Below, piece after piece: positions 1 to 9,486 of a stretch of 64,000 bases of DNA. The notes beneath the pieces were generated by a model. That model saw only the letters and a list, made by a program, of their open reading frames with translations. It ran no database searches and was not told where the DNA came from. The position numbers and the translations under genes were made by a program. Numbering within the stretch: the first letter of the stretch is position 1; each line of letters begins with the position of its first letter. Source of the stretch: Paenibacillus faecalis. GTDB taxonomy: Bacteria > Bacillota > Bacilli > Paenibacillales > Paenibacillaceae. The stretch is from the NCBI RefSeq assembly GCF_900289175.1, contig NZ_LT985747.1, forward strand, positions 1,887,912 through 1,951,911, read 5' to 3'.

Positions 1-1
1 G

Positions 2-1701
2 ACGGCTTCCAAACGAAATCTTGCCCCTACCTTCAAACCTTACGACAACAAACAGGCTCAGATGATTCTGGATTTGGAGATGTATGTTCCCACTCATCAT
101 GTGGCTCGTGTCATTGATGAGATGATTGAAGCTATTCCAGACGAGCAGTTGTTTGCTCACTACACAGGCGGAGGCCGCAGTTCCTACCATCCCAAAATGA
201 TGCTCAAAGCAATCCTTTACGGCTACTCGCAAAAGGTTTACTCCTGCCGCGGCATCGAAAAGCTGCTGCAGGAAAACATCCCGGCTATGTGGCTGGCGGC
301 GATGCAACAGCCTGACTTCCGGACCTTGAACGACTTTCGCGGGGTACGCATGAAGGCGTTCATGGACGAACTGTTTGAAACCATGATTCAAAAGCTCATC
401 GCGGACAACTACATCACGATGGAACAGTACTTTTTAGACGGCACGAAGATCGAAGCTGACGCTAACAAGTACTCGTTTGTGTGGAAAAAAGCGACGCTGC
501 GCTTTGAGGAGAAGCTCAAGGAAAAGGTACAGGCGACCCTTGCACATATTCATACGCTGACGCAGCAAGAAGCTGGCGAATACGCGGGGGCAGATCCCGA
601 CGAATTCCCTGCCAAGCTCGAAGAAGCAGCAGCTGAGCTAGGGGAGAAGATCGAAGACTTAAGCGAACAGATCGCTCAGGCAAGCGACAGCCAACAGCAG
701 CAAGCCTTACGCAAAGAGCGCAGCGCCTTGAAGAAGCCGCTGAAACAAATTCGGGAAGACTTTCTTCCTCGCTTAGCCAAGTATGAGCAGCAGAGAGCGT
801 GCTTTGGCGATCGCCACAGCTATTCTAAAACCGATACGGACGCCACGTTTATGCGCATGAAGGAAGACCACATGAAAAACGGGCAGTTGAAGCCGGGTTA
901 CAATGTGCAAATGGCCACGGAAAACCAATTCATTTTGTTTTACAGCATCCATCAACGTCCTACGGATACGCGCTGCTTCATTCCGCATATGGAGCGACTT
1001 GCAGCGTCTTCTTTGCCGATGCCCAAAACGGTGATCGCCGATGCGGGCTATGGCAGCGAGGAAAATTACTTGTATGCAGTGGGTGAAGAAAAGGAGTCGC
1101 GCTTTGATTTTCTCATTCCTTACGGCAACTACATGAAGGAGCAAACTCGGCGTTACAAGAAGGACATCCGGCATGCTTCCAACTGGGCGTATGAAGAGCA
1201 AGACGATCGCTTTGTGTGCCCGAATGGCCGGTACGTCCGCTTTAAGAAATACCAAACGAAAAAAACAGCTTCTAGCTTGGAGCAAAGCTTCAAGATTTAT
1301 GAATGTGAAGATTGCAGCGATTGCCCGCTCAAGTCCTTGTGTACGAAAGCAAAAGGAAACCGCCAAGTGCACTGGAATACCATAGGGGAAGAACTAAAGG
1401 CAAAGGCCAAAAAAGCCCTTGAGGATGACGAAAAATCCGCGATTTATGCTCGGCGTAAAGTGGAGGTAGAAAGCGTGTTTGGTCACATCAAGGGCAATCG
1501 TTCGTTCCGCCGCTTTTCCTTGCGTGGCTTGGAAAAGGTGCATGTGGAATTTGGGGTTGTGGCCTTAGTCCACAATCTGCTGAAAGTAGCAGGCATTCGC
1601 CTCGCTACCTTCCTGCAAAAACAGACACACCAAAAAGTTGGACGGAAAACATTGCGTTTCTCCGTCCAACTTTTTATTTTGAGGACTTATTGGACAGCCC
1701 C
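2..1701 (+). mobile_element. IS1182-like insertion sequence, left end missing
   Basis: The transposase gene is followed at 1692-1701 by GGACAGCCCC, a sequence typical of the terminal repeats of this IS family. The left end and any target duplication lie outside the window, so the boundary is inferred from the terminal motif only. The element ends about 22 bp downstream of the stop codon of the multicopper oxidase and does not interrupt it. Confidence 0.6.
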
Positions 1702-1786
1702 TTCTATTTTTGTCGTATATATTTTATTCCGGCTTGTTATCGACATTGGGGTCAGGAGTATAATTTTTCTTATAATCGGTATATAG
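2..1786 (+). CDS. IS1182-family transposase (5' end outside or at window edge)
   Basis: DDE transposase of an IS1182-like element. Visible motifs fit a DDE core: FLDGTKIEADANKY with the first Asp, VIADAGYGSEENY with the second, and VEVESVFGHIKGNRSFRRF with the Glu and the Y/R/K-type signature. A Cys-rich patch (CEDCSDCPLKSLC) lies before the third motif, as is common in this family. The frame is open from base 2; base 1 is G followed by ACG GCT TCC, so an ATG may straddle the window edge. The first internal ATG is at 62 and would lose part of the N-terminal domain. The frame runs through a hairpin and the likely right end of the element (about 1701) and stops 85 bp outside it, so the last ~28 residues are probably host-derived. 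Family is clear; exact ends are not. Confidence 0.9.
   Translation, partial: TASKRNLAPTFKPYDNKQAQMILDLEMYVPTHHVARVIDEMIEAIPDEQLFAHYTGGGRSSYHPKMMLKAILYGYSQKVYSCRGIEKLLQENIPAMWLAAMQQPDFRTLNDFRGVRMKAFMDELFETMIQKLIADNYITMEQYFLDGTKIEADANKYSFVWKKATLRFEEKLKEKVQATLAHIHTLTQQEAGEYAGADPDEFPAKLEEAAAELGEKIEDLSEQIAQASDSQQQQALRKERSALKKPLKQIREDFLPRLAKYEQQRACFGDRHSYSKTDTDATFMRMKEDHMKNGQLKPGYNVQMATENQFILFYSIHQRPTDTRCFIPHMERLAASSLPMPKTVIADAGYGSEENYLYAVGEEKESRFDFLIPYGNYMKEQTRRYKKDIRHASNWAYEEQDDRFVCPNGRYVRFKKYQTKKTASSLEQSFKIYECEDCSDCPLKSLCTKAKGNRQVHWNTIGEELKAKAKKALEDDEKSAIYARRKVEVESVFGHIKGNRSFRRFSLRGLEKVHVEFGVVALVHNLLKVAGIRLATFLQKQTHQKVGRKTLRFSVQLFILRTYWTAPSIFVVYILFRLVIDIGVRSIIFLIIGI
1632..1675 (+). terminator. 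15-bp hairpin near IS right end
   Basis: AAAAAGTTGGACGGA (1632-1646) is the exact complement of TCCGTCCAACTTTTT (1661-1675), with a 14-nt loop and a run of T at the 3' side. It looks like an intrinsic terminator carried by the insertion sequence. It also faces the 3' end of the minus-strand oxidase gene. Confidence 0.55.
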
Positions 1787-3331
1787 CATTTCCGTTACCA
1801 TGCCGTCTGAAGCATGATGCAGGTCATGGCAGTGGAACATCCAGTCACCGGGATTATCGGCTTCGAATGCGATGACATATTCTTCCCCAGGTTTCACATT
1901 CAGTGTATCTTTTATGACAGGCGTGCCTTCAAGCGGTTTTCCGTTCTTGCTTAGTACTTGAAAAAAGTGACCATGCAAGTGCATTGGATGATCATCCATC
2001 ATCGATTTGTTAACAAAAGTTACTTTTACTTTTTCACCTTTTTCAACGTTTATTTTTTCGGTTTCAGGATATATTTTTCCGTTGATCGTATAGACCATTT
2101 TGCCGTCTTTCATTTCCGTATTCAAATCCATCTTAACGTCCTGGTCGAATTTTTCATCCAGTGAAAATCCAGTTTTGGCAACAGTGCCGTATTGGGCCAG
2201 ATCAAAGATTGGCAAAGTTTCAGATGCATTTGAAGCATCACTTTGTGGTTCTTCCCCTTCATATTGGATAACGGCTTTCATATTTTCTGTCCCGGCTTGG
2301 GTTCCATGCTCTTCCAGCAGCCAAGACCCCGGATTGTTAGCTGTAAACTCGATATCATAGCGCTCACCTGGCGCGATGGCTATCAATTGGTCTTTGATGA
2401 CTTGGGGGTCATTAATGACTTGGCCGTCGGTGGACATCACTTTAAAATCATGGCCGTGAAGGTGCATATTATGTGTAAGGTAACCTGCATTTATGAGTCG
2501 GATTCTTACTTTTTCGCCTTCCTTTACCGTCAGTTTCTCGATGGCATCACCTGTTTTACCGTTGATTGTATAAATGTTATACATGCTCATGTCATGTCCG
2601 CCCATATTCATTCCACCCATATTGGAATGGTCCATGTCGTCCATATTCATATTGCTATGATCCATATCTTCCATATTTGTATTTTCGTCTGTGCTGTTAT
2701 TTTCTTGATTGTCCATATCACCTGGGTTTATCCATTCGTCCATAATGAGTGTGTAGTCACGGTCATATTGTTCATTTGGGTCTTCAACAATCAACGCACC
2801 GTACAAGCCTTTATCAAGCTGATTCACACTGTCTTGATGAGAGTGATACCAATAAGTGCCTGGTACGGTTGCTTTAAACTCATAAGTAAACGTTTTACCT
2901 GGAACAACCGCATCCTGAGTTACCCCAGGAATCCCGTCCATATCATTGGGAACCGGATAGCCGTGCCAATGAATGGACACGGGTTCTTTCAACTCGTTTT
3001 TTAAGTTGATTTTAACCGTGTCACCAAGCTTAACTCGTATTTCTGGCCCGGGCACAGAGTTATTAAACGTCCATACAGGGAGTACCTGATTAGGAGACAC
3101 TTCCAAGTTGCTCTCTTGGGCTGTGATCGTAAATTCTTTGCCATCTGTTACTTCAGAAGCTGAGGTAAGTTTGATGGATTTAGGATCGGGCTGCGTCGTT
3201 GATGGAGGTTCAGAATTCATTGTAGAATGATCCATACTCTCCATGCTATCACTGCTACCATTCGCGCAGCCGGCGGTTATAGCAGCTATAGAACCAACAA
3301 TAATGAGACTTTTTAACAACATGCCTTTCAT
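1724..3331 (-). CDS. multicopper oxidase lipoprotein (copper-tolerance/laccase type)
   Basis: 535-residue exported multicopper oxidase. The start is the ATG at 3331, placed 7-8 bases after GGAGGG; the in-frame TTG at 3346 overlaps that site and is unlikely. A lipobox (ITAGC, Cys22) follows a short hydrophobic signal, so the protein should be anchored on the outer face of the membrane. All copper-binding motifs are present: HWHG (~121), WYHSHQ, a central HLHGH, the later PMHLHGH and the C-terminal FHCHDLHHASDGM, which supplies the type 1 and trinuclear ligands with an axial Met. A Met/His/Asp-rich insert (repeats like MDHSNM) in the middle resembles those of CueO/CopA enzymes that act on Cu(I). 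It stands alone, between the IS and a divergent kinase gene. A copper detoxification role is inferred, not shown. Confidence 0.92.
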   Translation of the reverse strand: MKGMLLKSLIIVGSIAAITAGCANGSSDSMESMDHSTMNSEPPSTTQPDPKSIKLTSASEVTDGKEFTITAQESNLEVSPNQVLPVWTFNNSVPGPEIRVKLGDTVKINLKNELKEPVSIHWHGYPVPNDMDGIPGVTQDAVVPGKTFTYEFKATVPGTYWYHSHQDSVNQLDKGLYGALIVEDPNEQYDRDYTLIMDEWINPGDMDNQENNSTDENTNMEDMDHSNMNMDDMDHSNMGGMNMGGHDMSMYNIYTINGKTGDAIEKLTVKEGEKVRIRLINAGYLTHNMHLHGHDFKVMSTDGQVINDPQVIKDQLIAIAPGERYDIEFTANNPGSWLLEEHGTQAGTENMKAVIQYEGEEPQSDASNASETLPIFDLAQYGTVAKTGFSLDEKFDQDVKMDLNTEMKDGKMVYTINGKIYPETEKINVEKGEKVKVTFVNKSMMDDHPMHLHGHFFQVLSKNGKPLEGTPVIKDTLNVKPGEEYVIAFEADNPGDWMFHCHDLHHASDGMVTEMLYTDYKKNYTPDPNVDNKPE

Positions 3332-3566
3332 ATCATTTCCCTCCAATATTCTGTGATATAAATTACAATAAATGAAATATATGTAGAAATTATGGGGTTT
3401 TCAAAGTTCATGAAAATCGCATTCTTTTCACAGAGGGGTTGTTCTTTTATCATTTTCGCTTTGTGTTGCTAGATTTAACCAGTTATTTTGGCATCCCTTT
3501 CCTTGTATTCTCATGATCTTGAATCTATACTTCATAGTAATTTGATCCTATTGGAGAGGTAGCGAA

Positions 3567-5456
3567 GTGAGCAAATATGGATTTCAAACAAAATTATTCG
3601 CGGCTTATTCTGTATTTATCGCACTGTTGATTTTCATATCGTTTTATACGTTCTATTGGTTCCAGTCGAAAAGTATGGAGAAAACTGCAGTGGATAATCA
3701 GAGTCAGCTTACGGTTAAAACCTCGGAACAAGTAGATGCCTTGATCCGAGAGATGGACAAAATTTCGCTGCAAATCGTATACAACCCGTTGCTTACTCAG
3801 ATGATCGAAGATGCATTTCACGATAAAGATCGAAGTGGCAATTATTTTGAACAGCATCTTGATATCGGACGGCAGGCAAGAGACATCTTGGCATCGATTA
3901 ACGGCCCGAATCTGACGGTTTCCCGAATCAGTTTGTTTAATTCCTATGGAGACTATTTAAGCAGTGGTACCATACCGGAAAATGAAGACGTTATTCGAAA
4001 GCGGTTACAGTCTGAGGTTTTTCAAACCGATTATAATCATATGAAGGAGTACGAAGGCCGTGTTTTTCTTTCTTTACCACATGATGATTATTGGTCAGGC
4101 GAGTCTGACAAGCTGTTTTCCTTGATTCGGGAATTTCGAAACGTATACGATTCATACGGGATGATTGAAGTGCAGCAGCCTTACAGCTTATTGGCGAAAA
4201 CGTTAAATATGGAAAATCTGCCCGATACTGAAGTTCTTCTGCTCAACGAAAAGGGGGAGACGGTATACGGCAATACAGACCTCATGCTAAATACGGCTGA
4301 ATTGACGGAAAAGACCGATGAAGCAAAAGCCGTTGACGACGTGTATTTCAAATTGGAACCATCTAATGGGATGTCGGATCAGTTAGTTACGTTTCGGGAA
4401 TTGTCCAACATCAATTGGATGATTTATTTGATTACAGACGAGAACAAGCTTCTGGAACCGATAAGATCGCTCGGAAAATTGTTAATCTTTCTTAGTTTGG
4501 GCTTGTTTTTTTCTGCTTTGTTTGTCGTGTTCATCATTACGAGACAGCTGACGCTGCCCTTGAAGAAGCTTCGTAACTCCGTTCGTTCAGTCAGTATAAA
4601 CAATTTGTCGATCGATTTAGGGAAAGACGCAGGACATAACGAGTTGATTCTGCTCAACAGAGCATTTTATAAAATGTTTGAGCGGCTTCGAATGTCGGTG
4701 GATCAGGTCATTGAAGCCAAGTCCGCTGAAGCTGATGCGCGTTTCCATGCGCTTCAGTCACAGATGAATCCACACTTTTTGTACAATGTTCTTTCCGTCA
4801 TCAGTGCGGCGGGTCAACAAGCGGGAGTGACAAAGGTGATGGAGCTCTGTCACAAGTTATCCATGATGCTTCGTTATATTACATCATACAAAAGCGGCAA
4901 TGTAACCATTCAGGATGAATGTGAATATGCGGAGCTTTACCTGGAACTGATGAAAGAGCGATATGAAGATTATTTCGAATATGATTTGGTTATCGATGAA
5001 GCGGTTAAGCATGTCGAAGTTCCTCGCTTGATTTTACAGCCATTGATTGAAAATTGTTTTCACCACGCCTTTCAATCCGTTTCCCCTCCTTGGAAGATTC
5101 GTGTTCAGATCGGACAGGCTCCGGAACCCGCGAATCAATGGGTGATGAGAATCGAAGATAACGGCAGCGGATTTGATGCGGTTGTATTGAAGCGGCTTCT
5201 TGCTCAAACCAATCAACTGGACAAAGGCTTCTCGGCTCAAACGGATGATGGGACGGCGAGTGGAGTTGGATTGACAAATACGATCGTTCGGTTAAAACTG
5301 CTGTATGCAGACAAAGCCATTGTTGCCATTGAACCTCGTTCTCCTCAGGGAACGATAGTCACAATAGGGGGTGCACTAGATGATTCATGTCATGATCGCA
5401 GAAGACGAAATGCCTATTATGAGAAGCATCAAGATGATGATCGAGGAAACACATAG
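3567..5456 (+). CDS. sensor histidine kinase, YesM family
   Basis: Membrane sensor kinase of a YesM/YesN-type pair. The GTG start follows GGAGAGGT at good spacing. Membrane segments are at about 9-31 and 303-325, enclosing a ~270-residue extracytoplasmic sensor. A HAMP region follows, then the His_kinase motif QMNPHFLYN (His403), the N box LIENCFHHAF (~493), DNGSGFD (~531) and GVGLTN (~566). It overlaps the regulator gene by 77 bases, which is unusual. Its last 28 residues (after VTIGG) do not look like a kinase C-terminus: with one G fewer in the GGGGG run at 5367-5371 the protein would end IGVH and stop at 5377-5379, directly before the regulator ATG. By context it senses a sugar taken up by the downstream importer. 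Confidence 0.93.
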   Translation: MSKYGFQTKLFAAYSVFIALLIFISFYTFYWFQSKSMEKTAVDNQSQLTVKTSEQVDALIREMDKISLQIVYNPLLTQMIEDAFHDKDRSGNYFEQHLDIGRQARDILASINGPNLTVSRISLFNSYGDYLSSGTIPENEDVIRKRLQSEVFQTDYNHMKEYEGRVFLSLPHDDYWSGESDKLFSLIREFRNVYDSYGMIEVQQPYSLLAKTLNMENLPDTEVLLLNEKGETVYGNTDLMLNTAELTEKTDEAKAVDDVYFKLEPSNGMSDQLVTFRELSNINWMIYLITDENKLLEPIRSLGKLLIFLSLGLFFSALFVVFIITRQLTLPLKKLRNSVRSVSINNLSIDLGKDAGHNELILLNRAFYKMFERLRMSVDQVIEAKSAEADARFHALQSQMNPHFLYNVLSVISAAGQQAGVTKVMELCHKLSMMLRYITSYKSGNVTIQDECEYAELYLELMKERYEDYFEYDLVIDEAVKHVEVPRLILQPLIENCFHHAFQSVSPPWKIRVQIGQAPEPANQWVMRIEDNGSGFDAVVLKRLLAQTNQLDKGFSAQTDDGTASGVGLTNTIVRLKLLYADKAIVAIEPRSPQGTIVTIGGALDDSCHDRRRRNAYYEKHQDDDRGNT

Positions 5457-6936
5457 CGCTTTTAAGGTTGTTGCAACGGCGTTCAATGGTGTAGTTGCGA
5501 TGGATCTGTTGACCAAGGAGAGACCGGACATTCTGTTCACGGATATTCGCATGCCGGTGATGAACGGTTTAGAACTGATATCTGCTGTAAAAAAAGAATA
5601 TCCAGATATTAAGCTTGTCGTTATTAGCGGATATCAGGAATTTGAGTATGCGAGAGAAGCGATGCGATACGGGGTAGAGGATTATTTGCTGAAGCCGATC
5701 TCCCCGCTGCAAATCAAGGAATTGCTTGATAAGTTATATCAGGAATGGAGACTCAGTCAGGAACAACGGCTTAGGGAAGAAGTGCGGTTGTCTATCTATA
5801 GAGGTGCTGCTTCGCCAGATGCGAAGTTACCGCTTCTGAATACCTATTCGATACATCAACTTTTTTTGTTATATGTAGGCGCTTTCAATTCGTTGAGTAT
5901 GGATGAGGATAATCCGGTCGGGGAGTTCTGGGACGAAATTGACTTACATGCCTATGTAACACGTTTGCTTAATGTAGAATGCATCATCAGTGTCGTAGAT
6001 GGCAAATCCAATTCGGAAAAATGGGTCGAAATTTCTTTTTTAGGTACGAACTCGAATATTCCCGATCCTCGGCTGCTGGCAGAGAAGCTGTTTATGGCTT
6101 GGCGAGAGCAAGTGATGGTTACGATCGTGTACGGGGCCTCATATTCTGATTTTCAGGTCACCGGTTTGAAGGTGCTTATGATGAGGACAGTGCTGTACAA
6201 AAATATTCGTTTTGGCGTCTCGCAGTTAATTTCCCTTGCCCAACATCAGGAACCTCCTGTTACCGAAACCGTACTTCCTTCTCACATGCTCAGGAAGCTG
6301 GAGTTTGCGGTTGAACAGAAAAATCCGGAAATATTCAAGGAGGAGCTGCAGAGTTTGATTTCGAAATGGAAGGAAACGAGGCCGCTACAAGTTTCGATGG
6401 AGCGTCTTGTCAAGCAGTTGTTCCAGAGCTGCCGCAGTGCTCTGTCTGCTGCAACGGATTACTCTTTCAGTATTTTAGAAATAGATATTTATAAAGCGAT
6501 TTCATATTCACGGTCATATGATGAATTATATGTTTATTTATGCAAGATTATAGATTTGCTTTTTATATTGATTTCCGGGGGAATGCGCGATAAATCAGGA
6601 ATGAATTCATTAATGGAAAGAATCGACACTTATTTGCGAACCCATCTGGCGGATGCTATTAATACACAAACGCTTTCCCATACATTCGGTCTTGTGCCCT
6701 CTTATCTCAGCAAGCTGTTTACCAATTACAAGGGAATGTCTCCGGCGAGATACTTGGTTTACTTGCGGATTGAGAAAGCAAAAGAAATGCTGATTGAGCA
6801 GCCAGAGATGTTGTTTAAAGACATCGGCGTGATGGTCGGTTACCCGGACCCGCATCACTTCAGCAGAGTTTTCAAAAAAGAAACGGGGATGTATCCTTCT
6901 GAATTTAAAGAGAAAGGCGGATCGGAAGGTTGCTAG
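5380..6936 (+). CDS. response regulator with AraC DNA-binding domain, YesN family
   Basis: 518-residue partner of the preceding kinase. The N-terminal receiver domain shows the acidic pair (AEDE), the phospho-acceptor Asp55 in FTDIRMP, the Ser/Thr position in VVISGYQ and Lys in YLLKP. A long middle region of unknown fold links to a C-terminal AraC-type double helix-turn-helix (about 415-515) with the family signature GYPDPHHFSRVFKKETGMYPSEF. The ATG at 5380 sits 8 bases after AGGGGG, the same G run that may cause the frame problem in the kinase gene. It probably activates the importer and fucosidase genes downstream. Confidence 0.94.
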   Translation: MIHVMIAEDEMPIMRSIKMMIEETHSAFKVVATAFNGVVAMDLLTKERPDILFTDIRMPVMNGLELISAVKKEYPDIKLVVISGYQEFEYAREAMRYGVEDYLLKPISPLQIKELLDKLYQEWRLSQEQRLREEVRLSIYRGAASPDAKLPLLNTYSIHQLFLLYVGAFNSLSMDEDNPVGEFWDEIDLHAYVTRLLNVECIISVVDGKSNSEKWVEISFLGTNSNIPDPRLLAEKLFMAWREQVMVTIVYGASYSDFQVTGLKVLMMRTVLYKNIRFGVSQLISLAQHQEPPVTETVLPSHMLRKLEFAVEQKNPEIFKEELQSLISKWKETRPLQVSMERLVKQLFQSCRSALSAATDYSFSILEIDIYKAISYSRSYDELYVYLCKIIDLLFILISGGMRDKSGMNSLMERIDTYLRTHLADAINTQTLSHTFGLVPSYLSKLFTNYKGMSPARYLVYLRIEKAKEMLIEQPEMLFKDIGVMVGYPDPHHFSRVFKKETGMYPSEFKEKGGSEGC

Positions 6937-6972
6937 CATAATTTCATCATATGAGTGTTTGCAGACACATTC

Positions 6973-7021
6973 GCGGCTTTTAATCCTATAACATTTCAGG
7001 ACCAGGGCCGCTTATTTTGTG
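6973..7021 (+). terminator. possible terminator after the two-component genes
   Basis: GCGGC (6973-6977) pairs with GCCGC (7007-7011), and TCCT with AGGA inside, followed by TTATTTTGT. The stem is interrupted and the T tract is weak. Confidence 0.3.
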
Positions 7022-7168
7022 CTGTTTACATGGCATGCACATTTCAGCATCTGTTATCTTTTTTAATAATATCCAAACGAAGCGTTTCAACTTATCCATT
7101 TGCTTATTTTCTTGGTTAACTATACTGAAGATATATCGAATATTACGAACAAACAGGAGGGTACTGAA

Positions 7169-8512
7169 ATGAAAAGAAACAAGTTTTTGATCGTTACGAT
7201 GGCACTGGTCATGTTATTGACGGTCGCTTGTGGAAGCGGTTCCAATGACGGACAAGCGGAGCCTGGCGACAATTCAGCATCTGAGTCTGCACAGACGGAT
7301 GAGAAGAAGGCGATGACGGTGTCGATGATGACGTCGCAAGGCAAATATAAAGAGACTTATAAGAAGATTGCCGAAAAATTAAAAACGGAAGAAAACATCA
7401 CTTTAGAAATCCAGGTTGTACCTGATGATCAATACTACAATCTCGTTAAAACCAAAATATCCATGAAGGAAGTTCCCGATATTATTATGCATAATGCTCC
7501 TTCGGAATACGTTACGGTGAACGCTCAGAAAAATATGGAGGATTTGAGCAACGAGCCATGGGTTGAACGCTTGTCCAATCCGAATCTACTAAAGGCAGAG
7601 GACGGCAAAATATATGCGATGCCGCAAGAGTCGTCCAGCTTCTATGCAGCGATCTATTATAACAAAAAAGTATTCGAGGATCTCGGTTTAAGCGAGCCGA
7701 AAACTTATGCCGAATTTCTGAGTCTGCTTGAAACGATCAAGAGCAAAGGGGACGGCATTACTCCGATCTATATGTCGAACAAAGATTCATGGACAACGCA
7801 GATTTTCGTGACGGCCGCACTGCCGGTTTTGCTTGGCGACAAGGCGGAAGAGACTTGGGAAGGGCTGCTGAGCAATAAGCTGAAATGGGCTGACATCCCG
7901 GAGTTCAAGCAAGCCATGGAGTTGTTTCAAGAGCTTTATGTAAAAGGCTATACCAATAAGGACCATGTAACGCAAACATTTGATAATGCGAAAGCGGCGT
8001 TGGCAGAGGGAAAAGCCGCGATGGTGTTTAATGGAGAATGGACCGTTGGCGATCTGATTAACAAAAATGAAATGAATCCGGATGAAATCGGTGCATTCGT
8101 ACTTCCGTTCGGTGATCAGGACATCATCGCTACAGGTGCATATGTACAAGGGTTTATGGTACCAAAGGATGCGAAGAACGTAGAGGGTGCGAAAAAAGTG
8201 CTGGAATTGTGGTCCCAGCCTGACTACATGAACATATACTTTGCGGAGAATCCAGGCTTCCCTGGCTTTACGGACGTTGACGGGGGAGACGTTCACCCTG
8301 CGATCAAAGCCTTGGAAGATAACTACATTAAAACAAACAAGTATGTGTATCAGCTTAACGATCCAATGGCGGCGGCCAGTTCGATCTTCCCTGATCTATG
8401 GACGCTTTATGTCGATATGGCGGCAGGAAGTAAAACGCCTGACGATGTCGTCAAGGCATGGGACAAGAAATACGAGGACTTCATGAATCAGATAGATCAG
8501 CCGGGGTTCTAA
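7169..8512 (+). CDS. sugar ABC transporter substrate-binding lipoprotein
   Basis: 447-residue extracellular solute-binding protein, family 1 type. The ATG at 7169 follows AGGAGGG; longer upstream starts would spoil the signal peptide. The lipobox LTVAC (Cys21) predicts a lipid anchor. The mature part has the usual pattern of the family, for example GKIYAMPQESSSFYAAIYYNK and the tract GKAAMVFNGEWTVGDL near residue 300. It is followed by two permease genes and a fucosidase, so it probably captures fucose-containing oligosaccharides; the ligand itself cannot be read from the sequence. Expression is likely controlled by the two-component system encoded just upstream. Confidence 0.93.
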   Translation: MKRNKFLIVTMALVMLLTVACGSGSNDGQAEPGDNSASESAQTDEKKAMTVSMMTSQGKYKETYKKIAEKLKTEENITLEIQVVPDDQYYNLVKTKISMKEVPDIIMHNAPSEYVTVNAQKNMEDLSNEPWVERLSNPNLLKAEDGKIYAMPQESSSFYAAIYYNKKVFEDLGLSEPKTYAEFLSLLETIKSKGDGITPIYMSNKDSWTTQIFVTAALPVLLGDKAEETWEGLLSNKLKWADIPEFKQAMELFQELYVKGYTNKDHVTQTFDNAKAALAEGKAAMVFNGEWTVGDLINKNEMNPDEIGAFVLPFGDQDIIATGAYVQGFMVPKDAKNVEGAKKVLELWSQPDYMNIYFAENPGFPGFTDVDGGDVHPAIKALEDNYIKTNKYVYQLNDPMAAASSIFPDLWTLYVDMAAGSKTPDDVVKAWDKKYEDFMNQIDQPGF

Positions 8513-8607
8513 ACAATCATTTTGTGCAGAGATTTGCTTCAGCCGACCCAAGTCTTTGCAGCATCCGTTACGGCTTGGCGCCTTCGTCTTAGAAAGAGAG
8601 GTTCTGC

Positions 8608-9486
8608 ATGAGACAATTCAAAACGCTATATCCGAATTCCTTTACTTTTCCCGCATTGCTGTTTTACTCTGTGTTTTTTGTGCTTCCTACGCTGCTCGGC
8701 TTTTATTTCGCATTCACTAATTGGAACACGGAAAATTTGACGAATTGGTCAACGATCAAGTTTACGGGCCTGGATAACTTTACCTACTTATTCCAGGACG
8801 AAGATTTTATGTTAGCTTTGAAAAACACGCTGGTCTTTGCGGTTGTAACAAGTTTTTTCAAGCTATTGTTCGGCTTGCTTCTGGCGCTCGGGCTGAATCA
8901 ACCCTTATATAGCCGGAATTACTTGCGATCGATCTTCTATGTACCTGCGGTGATCAGTATTACCGTCATTGGATTGTTGTTCTCGGCCATTTTTAATATG
9001 GAGGGGATCGTCAACCAATTATTGAATGCGATTGGCCTGGAACAGCTCGCCATTAACTGGCTTGGCGATGAGCGCACCGCTTTCAGTATTGTCAACTTGC
9101 TGGAAATTTGGAAGTGGAGCGGCTTTACGATGATCATCTTCCTTTCCGGACTGCAGGCGATCCCGAAAGATTATTATGAAGCTGCTATGATCGATGGGGC
9201 TTCCACCTTGCGTCGGTTTTTCAGTATTACGTTGCCGATGCTCATGCCTGCGCTGACGATCAACGTGACTTTAAATCTGATTGGCGGATTCAAAGTGTTC
9301 GATCAGGTGTACGTATTGACGAATGGTCAGTCGGGTACGGAAGTCATCAACACCCAGGTGTTTCGGGCATTTTCCAACGGCTTGTACGGGCGTTCCAGCG
9401 CGATGGCTCTGACTTTGTTCATTTTTATTGCCGTCATTGCGATCAGCGTGAACTCCTTTTTGCGGAAAAAGGAGGTTGAAATGTAA
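8608..9486 (+). CDS. sugar ABC transporter permease (MalF/UgpA type)
   Basis: 292-residue integral membrane protein with about six hydrophobic segments. It carries the EAA loop of CUT1 permeases (YEAAMIDGASTLRRFFSITLPML), which contacts the ATPase. The ATG follows AGAAAGAGAGG. Its stop overlaps the start of the next permease (TAATG), so the two are translationally coupled. No ATPase gene is present in the operon; such importers in Bacillota normally share a general MsmX-type ATPase encoded elsewhere. Confidence 0.94.
   Translation: MRQFKTLYPNSFTFPALLFYSVFFVLPTLLGFYFAFTNWNTENLTNWSTIKFTGLDNFTYLFQDEDFMLALKNTLVFAVVTSFFKLLFGLLLALGLNQPLYSRNYLRSIFYVPAVISITVIGLLFSAIFNMEGIVNQLLNAIGLEQLAINWLGDERTAFSIVNLLEIWKWSGFTMIIFLSGLQAIPKDYYEAAMIDGASTLRRFFSITLPMLMPALTINVTLNLIGGFKVFDQVYVLTNGQSGTEVINTQVFRAFSNGLYGRSSAMALTLFIFIAVIAISVNSFLRKKEVEM

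Noticed and set aside
773-1372. Long minus-strand open frame inside the transposase gene
   Set aside because: It mirrors the coding strand, has no ribosome site and no recognisable family; same for similar antisense frames over other genes.
3332-3566. BlaI-type operator before the multicopper oxidase gene
   Set aside because: Only a single half-site-like ATATATGTAG was seen, with no matching arm, so shared control with copB is not supported.
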